The notes under the pieces were generated by a model, which searched no databases, was not told the DNA's origin, and was given only the letters and a program-made list of their open reading frames with translations. From Bacteroidota bacterium (lineage in GTDB: Bacteria; Bacteroidota; Bacteroidia; Bacteroidales; Dysgonomonadaceae): a DNA stretch of 64,000 nt. The stretch is from positions 62,001-126,000 of the forward strand of contig JAEWGM010000008.1 of NCBI GenBank assembly GCA_023388315.1. The letters run 5' to 3'. Shown here piece after piece: positions 24,285-31,672 of this stretch (position 1 is the first letter of the stretch; each line of letters starts with the position of its first letter). A program made the translations under genes and the position numbers.

Positions 24285-25553
24285 TCACAATTTTTCTAGT
24301 GCGTCAAAATCTATAACCGGAGGCTTATTTTCTTTTTCTCGGGAAAAAGTGGCGCCAAATTCGGTGGAATCGGAAAAGAAGCCACAATTCCGAAGATAAA
24401 ACTTATTTCGGCTTTCATCGTATCCTCCTTGATAATCTCGCCTTACGCCCGCTTTCGCGGTGGCATCGTGAGTAAATCGCGCGTCGGTAGCTTCCAGCCA
24501 TTCGCCATTCAACGTTCTAAACCACTGATTGCCGAAATAAACTTTGCGGCTTAGATACCCTTGGTTCGGAATAAAATTTTCCAAAAACGAATGCGCGCGT
24601 GTATAGTGTACATCTGTTTGCGGACGTAAGAAACTCGCAATCAACCTCCATCTATTTTCATCTGTGGCATAAAAATAAGATGTGTAAATGGTATTGCCTT
24701 CTCCATCGGGATAAATTTGGGTGAGAAATTTATACGTATTTCCGGCTTGCCAGTTATATCGGAGAAAGCTTTGCCCACCCGATCCTTCGTTTCCAAACTC
24801 TCCGATATGCACACCTTCGCCTTTGCGAAGCAATTTAATTTTAAGGCTATCGGGAATTAGTTTAGGGTCTTGCGTGTCGAAAGGGCTCCAAACGGAAAAG
24901 AGCACGCGGCGCTCCTCTTCGGAATTGCATTGCATACCGAAATAACCTTCGCCAAAACCGTTGGCCATATAATAGCTGCCAATGATATCTTCTCCTTCGG
25001 GCACGGTCACTTCGTTGTAGAACCACTCGATGGTTTCTTCGGGCATCGTGTAACTCAGGTGCACCGATGGCCCTCGCCTGCCCCAATAATCTGAAAAGTT
25101 ATCCACATACACCATTGCCGAATCGGCAGACTGAACCGTAAATGAGGTTACCTCTGCAAACGTGTCGCCACTTTTTTGGTTTCCTTGCAACGAAATAGCA
25201 TAATAACCAGCCGAAGGAATGTTAAATTTTCCCACAGGCACATCAAAATTGCCTTGTTTCACTTTTAGTTTCGTATTTTTTTCTAAAAAAGAAACCGTGA
25301 AAGCCGACGCACCCAACGAAGTGCCTTTTACGCGCAAATGAACCGTCTGCGGTGTAGAAAAGTACACATACGTGTTGATGTTGGAGCGAGCATCTGTCCA
25401 ATTTTCCAATCCTTTGTCGGTAATGGCGGCGCCATCGGCGTATTCCGTAACATAGGCGTTGCCGCTTAATTTTATTTCGTGCCCCATTTCTTGCGCAGTA
25501 GATTTTCCAATCAGCAATACAAAGGCAAATAGCAGGATAATAGTTTTTTGCAT
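24285..25553 (-). CDS. DUF5077/DUF3472 domain secreted protein
   Basis: This 422-residue protein has a signal peptide (about residues 1-20, ending KSTAQ). The first part, to about residue 135, is a DUF5077-like beta-sandwich (LRVKGTSLGASAFTVSFLEK region). The rest matches DUF3472, with GPSVHLSYTMPEETIEWFYNE, YYMANGFGEGYFGMQ, FSVWSPFD and YLSRKVYFGNQW. Proteins of this type are common beside glycan-use loci in Bacteroidota and are thought to bind or act on carbohydrate, but no catalytic residues can be named. It stands alone on the minus strand between two terminators. Confidence 0.85.
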   Translation of the reverse strand: MQKTIILLFAFVLLIGKSTAQEMGHEIKLSGNAYVTEYADGAAITDKGLENWTDARSNINTYVYFSTPQTVHLRVKGTSLGASAFTVSFLEKNTKLKVKQGNFDVPVGKFNIPSAGYYAISLQGNQKSGDTFAEVTSFTVQSADSAMVYVDNFSDYWGRRGPSVHLSYTMPEETIEWFYNEVTVPEGEDIIGSYYMANGFGEGYFGMQCNSEEERRVLFSVWSPFDTQDPKLIPDSLKIKLLRKGEGVHIGEFGNEGSGGQSFLRYNWQAGNTYKFLTQIYPDGEGNTIYTSYFYATDENRWRLIASFLRPQTDVHYTRAHSFLENFIPNQGYLSRKVYFGNQWFRTLNGEWLEATDARFTHDATAKAGVRRDYQGGYDESRNKFYLRNCGFFSDSTEFGATFSREKENKPPVIDFDALEKL

Positions 25554-25689
25554 GTTAAGTATGTTTTTTTGAAACGTAAAGATAACTTTTTCCTGTGAGA
25601 ATTTGTTATATTCTTACACTGTTTTGAGTTGGAAGTGGATATCGCACCGGAACTCAAACCCGTTACTCATCAACTAAAATATAACTGAT

Positions 25690-25872
25690 ATGGAAAAAGA
25701 CTACAATTTATCAAACGAAGAGATGCCTGACAGCATCCCCGACGAAGAGGTAACAAAACTTGACCCAAACCGTGAGTACAACCCTGACAAACAGGATGAA
25801 TTTCTCAGAGACCCGAATCGGCTTGCCGACCCCGACAGGCAACTTCCGGAAATGGATCCGAACAGAATTTAA
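25690..25872 (+). CDS. small acidic protein with DPNR repeats
   Basis: This 60-residue, strongly acidic, hydrophilic protein contains three DPNR motifs (LDPNREYNP, RDPNRLADP, MDPNRI) and many Asp/Glu/Pro residues. It has no signal or membrane segment and is probably disordered. It has a clean stop and a strong terminator directly after it, which supports it as a real transcribed gene. I do not recognise the family. Confidence 0.6.
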   Translation: MEKDYNLSNEEMPDSIPDEEVTKLDPNREYNPDKQDEFLRDPNRLADPDRQLPEMDPNRI

Positions 25873-25880
25873 CGCATAAA

Positions 25881-25918
25881 AAAACCGATAGCCGTTTTTA
25901 AACACTATCGGTTTTTTG
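25881..25918. terminator. bidirectional terminator between convergent genes
   Basis: The 11-bp stem AAAACCGATAG / CTATCGGTTTT is flanked by an A-run on the left and a T-run on the right. It serves the DPNR protein gene on plus and the secreted protein gene at 25945-26556 on minus. Confidence 0.88.
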
Positions 25919-25944
25919 TTTATATCTATCTCTGAACAAAATTA

Positions 25945-26556
25945 TTACCTATTTCCTCGGCCTTTGTTGCCGTTATTGCCACGCCCGTTATTTCCTTTTC
26001 CTTTATTCCCTTTGTTGTTCATTTTTTGGTTGTTGGCATTTTTTTGAAAAATACTTTTCTTGCCTTTTCCGGTTTTAATCACACCGTTATCGAAAATATA
26101 CACTCCTTTTTTGGCTACTTTCGGGTCTTTTCGTTTTCCGTAATCCCCATATATGCCACGCCAGGTTTTTGATGATCTTCCCATCGTATTTTTCATTCGG
26201 TGGAACGCCGCAGATCCGGGTTTAATGCCATAACGTTGCGCCATTACACCCCAACCTTGCCCGTTGGAACGTCCATCGCGATACACGCCAAAGATATCGG
26301 GCACGGGAATTCCTAACACTCTGCTAAACTCCAACGCCAACGCAACATTTCCCCAGTTGTTGTCGAAATTGTTGTAGTATTGATTCAGCGTGCTTTGCGG
26401 AACGCCGTAATAATTGTAGTACAAATCGGCTACTTGGGCATTTGAATACCCTTTGGCATATCCGTTTATATTAGTCACATACACATTAAAATCTTGTGCA
26501 AACAGCGTCACGGAAGCCAAGACTAAAACTATGGATAAGAGTAACTTTTTCATCAT
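25945..26556 (-). CDS. secreted protein with Gly/Asn/Lys/Arg-rich tail
   Basis: This 203-residue protein has a signal peptide (about residues 1-20, ending TLFAQ). The first half of the mature protein is Tyr/Asn-rich and globular-looking (NAQVADLYYNYYGVPQSTLN, QGWGVMAQRYGIKPGSAAFH). The last 40 residues are a low-complexity basic tail of N, K, G and R. The tail could bind nucleic acid or acidic polysaccharide, or it may simply be disordered. The family is not recognised. Confidence 0.7.
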   Translation of the reverse strand: MMKKLLLSIVLVLASVTLFAQDFNVYVTNINGYAKGYSNAQVADLYYNYYGVPQSTLNQYYNNFDNNWGNVALALEFSRVLGIPVPDIFGVYRDGRSNGQGWGVMAQRYGIKPGSAAFHRMKNTMGRSSKTWRGIYGDYGKRKDPKVAKKGVYIFDNGVIKTGKGKKSIFQKNANNQKMNNKGNKGKGNNGRGNNGNKGRGNR

Positions 26557-26646
26557 GTTCGGTTTTTTATGCGTTTATAAATCAATATCCTATTTATACG
26601 TATAAGACAATTAACCGAACAAAAAGTTTAAAAATCTGCTATTCTT

Positions 26647-27708
26647 CTATTTTTTTGACAAAAGATAATAGTCCAAGATGGTTAACGCCGCCATTGCTTC
26701 CACAATGGGTACCGCGCGGGGCAACACACAGGCATCGTGCCTGCCACGCGCTTTAATGGTTGTGTCTTTTCCTTCTTTATCAACGGTTTGCTGTTCTCTG
26801 AGGATGGTGGAAACGGGTTTGAAAGCCACACGAAAATAAATATCCTGTCCGTTGGAAATGCCGGCCTGAATGCCACCGGAGTTATTGGTGCGGGTGCTGA
26901 TTTTGCCATTATCATCGAAAAAAGAATCGTTTACTTCCGATCCGAAACGGCTCACATCGAATCCGTGCCCGTATTCAAACCCTTTCACAGCGTTGATGCC
27001 CAGCATGGCGCTTCCCAACGCCGCGTGCAACTTCCCGAAAACGGGTTCGCCCAAGCCGATGGGCGTACCTTCTATCACACACGTGATGATTCCGCCAATG
27101 GTATCGCCTTTATACTGAGTTTCTTTGATGAGTTTTATCATTTGCTCCGCAATTTCTTCATCGGGGCAACGGACAGGCGTATCTTCAATTTTTGAAAAAT
27201 CGTATTTTTTGTAATCGTTTTCTAATTTGATATCTCCCACCTGCGATGTGTATGCGGTGATGGATACGCCAATTTGCTTCAGGTATAACTTAGCTACCGC
27301 TCCCGCCACCACGCGCGACAAGGTTTCGCGTGCCGAAGAACGGCCTCCTCCGCGATGGTCGCGAATGCCATATTTTTTTAAATAGGTAAAATCGGCGTGC
27401 GACGGGCGGAAAACATCTTTCAGGTTATCGTAATCGGACGATTGCTGGTTTTGGTTTCGCACCAAAAAACCGATGGGCGCGCCGGTGGATTTTCCTTCAA
27501 AAATACCCGATAAAAACTCCACCGCATCCGCCTCTTCGCGAGGGGTTGTAATTCTGGATTGCCCGGGGCGTCTTCGGTTTAGTTCCGATTGAATGAAATC
27601 CATATCGATTTCCAAGCCGGCAGGGCATCCGTCAATTACTCCGCCCACAGCAACGCCGTGCGATTCACCAAAGGAAGTTAACCTGAATATGTTTCCGAAT
27701 GTGTTCAT
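26647..27708 (-). CDS. aroC: chorismate synthase
   Basis: This 353-residue enzyme converts EPSP to chorismate using reduced FMN. Family signatures are GESHGVAVGGVIDGCPAGL at the N-terminus, the RPSHADFTYLKKYGIRDHRG segment with GGGRSSARETLSRV (about residues 118-131), and a C-terminal RGRHDACVLPRAVPIVEAMA. It is full length. It follows topA by 18 bases on the same strand, so the two are likely one transcript. Confidence 0.97.
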   Translation of the reverse strand: MNTFGNIFRLTSFGESHGVAVGGVIDGCPAGLEIDMDFIQSELNRRRPGQSRITTPREEADAVEFLSGIFEGKSTGAPIGFLVRNQNQQSSDYDNLKDVFRPSHADFTYLKKYGIRDHRGGGRSSARETLSRVVAGAVAKLYLKQIGVSITAYTSQVGDIKLENDYKKYDFSKIEDTPVRCPDEEIAEQMIKLIKETQYKGDTIGGIITCVIEGTPIGLGEPVFGKLHAALGSAMLGINAVKGFEYGHGFDVSRFGSEVNDSFFDDNGKISTRTNNSGGIQAGISNGQDIYFRVAFKPVSTILREQQTVDKEGKDTTIKARGRHDACVLPRAVPIVEAMAALTILDYYLLSKK

Positions 27709-27726
27709 TGCTTCAAAAAGAGTACG

Positions 27727-30114
27727 TTATTCTTTCTTTTTTGTTGTTTTTTTAGCCGTTGTTTTCTTCGCGGTTGTTTTTTTGGTTTCCGTTTTCTTGG
27801 CCTTCTTGGTCGGTTTTTCTTTTTTACCGCTATCGGCAATTATTTGTCGGCATTCTTCGAGCGTCAACTCTTGCGGAGTAAACTTTTTGGGTATTTTATA
27901 GTTCGTTTTCTCGAAAGAAATATAGGGTCCATATCGTCCGTTTAGCACTTGCAACGCGGGCTCTTCTTCAAACGTTTTAATGATTTTCTCCCGGTCTTTT
28001 CTTTCTTTTTCCTCAATTAAAGCAATAGCTTCCTCCAACGATATGCTCATTGGATCGGTATCTTTGGGAATGGAAACAAATTTATTATCGTGGCGCACGT
28101 AGGGGCCAAAGCGGCCAATGGCCACCGTTACTTCTTTATCGCGAAACGCGCCCAATTGACGCGGCAATTCAAACAACTTCAGCGCTTCTTCCAAGCTGAT
28201 GGTTTCGATGGATTGCGTTTTTTGCAACGACGCGAAACGTGGTTTCTCCTCTTCATCGGGGGTGCCAATTTGTGCCAGCGCACCATATCGGCCAATTTTA
28301 ACCGATACTTGCCGGCCCGATTTGGGATCAACACCCAACACGCGTTCACCCACTTTGTGCTCGGTTCGCATTTGGGCGGTTTCCTCCACAATGGGATGGA
28401 ATACTTTATAAAAATCGGCTATCGACTTATTCCACACCTCTTTGCCTTCGGCAATTTTATCGAAACTTTTTTCCACTCTGGCGGTAAAATTATAATCGAT
28501 AACGGAGGGAAAGTATTCCACCAGAAAATCGTTTACCACCGAACCGATATCGGTTGGCACCAGTTTATTTTTATCGGCACCTACAATTTCAGTTTTATCA
28601 TCGTCTTTAATTTTGCCGTCTTTTAGCGTCAGCACATTATAAGCGCGCTCTTCGCCTTCCACGTTTCTTTTTTCCACATATTCCCGATTTACAATGGTGG
28701 AAATGGTGGGCGCGTAGGTAGAAGGGCGGCCAATTCCCAACTCTTCCATTTTGCGCACAAGCGATGCTTCGGTATATCGCGGAGGGCGTTGCGAAAACCG
28801 CTGTGTGGCCGTAGTATCTCGCATAGCGAGTTTCTCGCCCTCTTTCATTGGAGGAAGGATTCCCGATTCGTTTTCGTGGTTTTCATCGTCGGTTCCTTCT
28901 AAATAAACACGCAGGAAACCATCGAATTTAATTACTTCGCCCACGGCGGTGAATTTTCCTTCGGCACCGGAAGCATCAATGGTGATGGTTGTTTTTTCCA
29001 GTTCGGCATCCGCCATTTGCGAAGCGATGGTGCGTTTCCAAATTAGCTCGTAGAGCCGTTTTTCTTGCGCCGTAGCGCCCGCCGCATGCTCGCTCATAAA
29101 GGTGGGGCGAATGGCCTCGTGCGCTTCTTGCGCGCCTTTGGCTTTGGTGGAATACTTGCGCACTTTCACGTATTTTTCGCCATATTGTTCCGTAATTTCG
29201 GTTTTCGCGGTGTTGATGGCCAATCCCGAAAGATTCACCGAGTCGGTACGCATATAGGTGATTTTCCCGGATTCGTACAACCGTTGCGCCACCATCATGG
29301 TTTGCGCTACGGAAAATCCGAGTTTTCTGGATGCTTCCTGCTGCAAGGTGGATGTGGTGAAAGGAGCTGCGGGCGATTTTTTCGCGGGTTTTGTGGTGAT
29401 GTCTTCAATGCTAAACTCCGCGTTTTTAAGTTTTCCGAGCAACGCCAGCGCTTCATCTTTGGTTTTCAGGCGTTTGTTGTATTCGGCTTTCAATTCCACC
29501 GTTTCGCCGTTTTCTTCTTTGGTGAAAATGGCGATGATGCGGTACGCCGATTCGCTCTTGAATTGCTGTATTTCACGTTCGCGCTCCACAATAAGCCGCA
29601 CGGCTACCGATTGCACACGGCCGGCGGAGAGCGCGGGTTTTATTTTTCGCCACAACACGGGCGAGAGTTCAAACCCCACAATGCGGTCGAGTACGCGGCG
29701 CGCTTGTTGGGCATCGACAAGATTTTTATCAATGTTGCGCGGGTTTTTTATGGCTTCTTGAATGGCGTTTTTGGTAATTTCGTGGAAAACAATGCGTTTT
29801 GTGTTTTCTTCTTTTAAATCCAAAGCATCAAATAAATGCCACGAAATGGCTTCTCCTTCGCGGTCTTCATCCGATGCGAGCCAAACGGTTTCCGCTTTTT
29901 TGGCAGCGGCTTTCAGCTCAGAGACCACCTTTTTCTTGTCGGCCGGAATTTCATATATCGGTTTAAAATTATCTTCGATATCGATACTGAAATCCTTCTT
30001 TTTTAAATCGCGGATATGCCCGTAACTCGACATCACGTGATAATCGTTGCCTAAAAATTTCTCAATTGTTTTCGCCTTTGCCGGTGACTCAACGATGACC
30101 AAATTTTTTTCCAT
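27727..30114 (-). CDS. topA: DNA topoisomerase I
   Basis: This 795-residue type IA topoisomerase relaxes negative supercoils. The TOPRIM domain starts at KNLVIVESPAKAKTIEKFLG and includes WLASDEDREGEAISWHL with the metal-binding acids. The catalytic Tyr lies in GKITYMRTDSVNLS (about residue 285). Instead of zinc fingers, the C-terminus has Topo_C-type repeats (GRYGALAQIG, GRFGPYVRHD, GRYGPYISFE) and ends in a Lys/Thr-rich tail (about residues 770-795), which probably aids DNA binding. It is first in a topA-aroC unit. Confidence 0.97.
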   Translation of the reverse strand: MEKNLVIVESPAKAKTIEKFLGNDYHVMSSYGHIRDLKKKDFSIDIEDNFKPIYEIPADKKKVVSELKAAAKKAETVWLASDEDREGEAISWHLFDALDLKEENTKRIVFHEITKNAIQEAIKNPRNIDKNLVDAQQARRVLDRIVGFELSPVLWRKIKPALSAGRVQSVAVRLIVEREREIQQFKSESAYRIIAIFTKEENGETVELKAEYNKRLKTKDEALALLGKLKNAEFSIEDITTKPAKKSPAAPFTTSTLQQEASRKLGFSVAQTMMVAQRLYESGKITYMRTDSVNLSGLAINTAKTEITEQYGEKYVKVRKYSTKAKGAQEAHEAIRPTFMSEHAAGATAQEKRLYELIWKRTIASQMADAELEKTTITIDASGAEGKFTAVGEVIKFDGFLRVYLEGTDDENHENESGILPPMKEGEKLAMRDTTATQRFSQRPPRYTEASLVRKMEELGIGRPSTYAPTISTIVNREYVEKRNVEGEERAYNVLTLKDGKIKDDDKTEIVGADKNKLVPTDIGSVVNDFLVEYFPSVIDYNFTARVEKSFDKIAEGKEVWNKSIADFYKVFHPIVEETAQMRTEHKVGERVLGVDPKSGRQVSVKIGRYGALAQIGTPDEEEKPRFASLQKTQSIETISLEEALKLFELPRQLGAFRDKEVTVAIGRFGPYVRHDNKFVSIPKDTDPMSISLEEAIALIEEKERKDREKIIKTFEEEPALQVLNGRYGPYISFEKTNYKIPKKFTPQELTLEECRQIIADSGKKEKPTKKAKKTETKKTTAKKTTAKKTTKKKE

Positions 30115-30165
30115 TCAAATAACCTTTCTTGTTTTTGTTAGTGCGCAGTGCCTGCTTTGAGGTTG

Positions 30166-30173
30166 CAAAAGTA
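30166..30173 (-). promoter_or_regulatory. putative -7 promoter element for topA-aroC
   Basis: TACTTTTG on the minus strand matches TAnnTTTG and lies 52 bases before topA. Confidence 0.5.
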
Positions 30174-30240
30174 GTAATTTTGTGGCAGCTAAAAGAATTT
30201 TTCAAAAAATTGTTATATAATAATGTGTGGGATAAGAAGA

Positions 30241-30315
30241 GAAATTAGAAGTTAGAAATTAAAAATGAGAAGGTTAAGGAAGATTTGGGATTGTAGATTT
30301 CAGATTTTAGATTTG
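30241..30315. repeat. two heptameric tandem arrays overlapping the YigZ gene end
   Basis: 30241-30268 reads GAAATTA, GAAGTTA, GAAATTA, AAAATGA. 30281-30315 reads AGATTTG, GGATTGT, AGATTTC, AGATTTT, AGATTTG. The second array contains the stop codon and the last codons (SKSKI) of the YigZ-family gene on the minus strand. Confidence 0.75.
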
Positions 30316-30911
30316 GAGTTTTCAAATTCCACGCCGTAGATAGTGGCGAGGGTGTCATGCAAATGTTGAGATTCCGATTTTCTTATTTGGATATGTATCG
30401 TGCAACTGGATTGAAAGTCTTGTTTCCAAGTGGCGTTTTCAAATTGTTTGAGCACGCGCATCACATCATTCAATAAAATGTAATCGAAACGAATGGTGAA
30501 GGTTTCGTCAATGGTTTTTTCTACGATTTCGGCATTTGCGATGGCATCCGCGGCGGCTTCTCGGTAGGCTTTTATTAAACCGCCTGTTCCCAAAAGCGTG
30601 CCGCCGAAATAACGAATGACCAGAACAAGTACATTGGTGAGTTCGGCGGAATTTATTTGCCCGAGAATGGGGCGCCCGGCCGTTCCGGAGGGTTCGCCAT
30701 CGTCGTTGCTACGAAAATCATCGCGCGCGGCACCCAGCATATAGGCCCAGCAAACATGACGGGAGTCGTAGTATTTTTTACGATGCTCATCCACAATTTC
30801 TTTTACCTCATCCGCCGTTTTTACGGGGAAAATAAACGAAAGGAACTTGCTTTTTTTCTCGGTAATATAGCCTTCGGCAGGGGATTCTATGGTTTTGTAG
30901 GTGTCGGACAT
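30300..30911 (-). CDS. YigZ/IMPACT family protein
   Basis: This 203-residue protein has the UPF0029/IMPACT N-terminal domain: ITEKKSKFLSFIFPV, then CWAYMLGAARDDFRSNDDGEP with SGTAGRPILGQI, and RYFGGTLLGTGGLIKAY. The C-terminal DUF1949-like part is at about residues 140-200. It is possibly involved in translation or stress regulation, as for relatives of IMPACT. The last few residues come from a heptamer array. A promoter element lies only 6 bases upstream of the ATG, so the mRNA may be leaderless. Confidence 0.9.
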   Translation of the reverse strand: MSDTYKTIESPAEGYITEKKSKFLSFIFPVKTADEVKEIVDEHRKKYYDSRHVCWAYMLGAARDDFRSNDDGEPSGTAGRPILGQINSAELTNVLVLVIRYFGGTLLGTGGLIKAYREAAADAIANAEIVEKTIDETFTIRFDYILLNDVMRVLKQFENATWKQDFQSSCTIHIQIRKSESQHLHDTLATIYGVEFENSKSKI

Positions 30912-30916
30912 GCCAA

Positions 30917-30924
30917 CAAAAGTA
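30917..30924 (-). promoter_or_regulatory. putative -7 element adjoining the yigZ start
   Basis: TACTTTTG on the minus strand ends 6 bases before the ATG at 30911. Transcription normally starts about 6 bases after this element, which would place it at or near the start codon. Confidence 0.45.
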
Positions 30925-31001
30925 CAAAAAAGATTGATAAGGTTGGAATTTGGTATAAACCGAGCTACATTTATAAGGGCAGTTTAAAACTGCCAGTTGT
31001 T

Positions 31002-31181
31002 TTAGAAGAAAGCTACAAGATTTTTATCATGATTGTAATCTTCTAAAAGATTATCAACCGCAACAGTCATTCTTTCCTTTATTTCGTTCTTTCTAATTGA
31101 TTTGAGCGTCTCCTCAACTACCCATATTCTTTTTGTTAGCGGTAATTTTTTTATTTCTCTTAATATTTCTGCTGCTTCCAT
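31002..31181 (-). CDS. small orphan antitoxin-like protein, possibly truncated
   Basis: This 59-residue protein starts MEAAEILREIKKLPLTKRIW and ends HDKNLVAFF. The pattern (EILREIKKLP, KRIWVVEETLKSIR, AVDNLLEDY, DKxLxAF) matches small antitoxins of Bacteroidota that are normally followed by about 15 more residues and a toxin gene. Here the frame stops right after AFF and no toxin follows. It is probably a decaying, solitary antitoxin remnant. A small hairpin (GGCAGTTT / AAACTGCC) at about 30979-30994 follows it. Confidence 0.55.
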   Translation of the reverse strand: MEAAEILREIKKLPLTKRIWVVEETLKSIRKNEIKERMTVAVDNLLEDYNHDKNLVAFF

Positions 31182-31672
31182 TATATGCTCGAAATGATTA
31201 AATTTATTCTTACGAAACTACGAAATCTATTTCAATTGACAAAGGATTTATTTTCAACAAAAAATATCATTACTGACTGACTAAAATTTATCCGCAGGAC
31301 AAACCCGTGCCTAATCCTCAATTTTAATTGGGGGGAATGGCAAAATTAACGCGCATAAACTCTGCAAGAGTTTCCCAATCCGTTTAAAGGAAACGCCTAC
31401 AGCGTTTTATTCGTCTTTCACGTTTACTACCCCCAATTTCATTGGGGGTTATGCACAGAAAACTTCTACGAAGTTAAAACGCGGACTATTCGTTCAATCA
31501 ATTTGCTAAAACGATTTGCTGATAAAGACTTCAACTGATTTGCCGGAATTTTGTCGGTCAGTAGTGAAAAAACATAAATAAATTAACGGGCCGGCTCAAA
31601 GCCGCCCCGTTAAACAAATTATTTCATTTATCCGTTGACTCGTTTTCAAAAGAGCCAAAGTTCAGGAAATAA
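31182..31672. other. gene-free stretch with a cluster of short hairpins
   Basis: No supported gene. It contains five short inverted repeats: CAATT/AATTG at 31319-31330, AAACTCT/AGAGTTT at 31357-31373, AAACGC/GCGTTT at 31391-31407, CCCCCAAT/ATTGGGGG at 31430-31448 and AACTTC/GAAGTT at 31461-31475. Loops are 2-5 bases and the hairpins are spaced 13-27 bases apart. They may be a dispersed REP-like element. Confidence 0.6.

Noticed and set aside
26594..26605. 12-bp palindrome TTATACGTATAA upstream of the secreted protein gene
   Set aside because: It is a short A/T-rich palindrome that can easily arise by chance, with no second copy seen nearby.
29065..29817. A 250-codon plus-strand open frame antisense to topA
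   Set aside because: It is long but Phe/Gly/His-rich, as expected for the antisense of a conserved gene. topA is unambiguous.
31315..31475. A CRISPR array in the hairpin cluster
   Set aside because: The repeated elements differ in sequence and the spacers are not of constant length; no cas genes are present.
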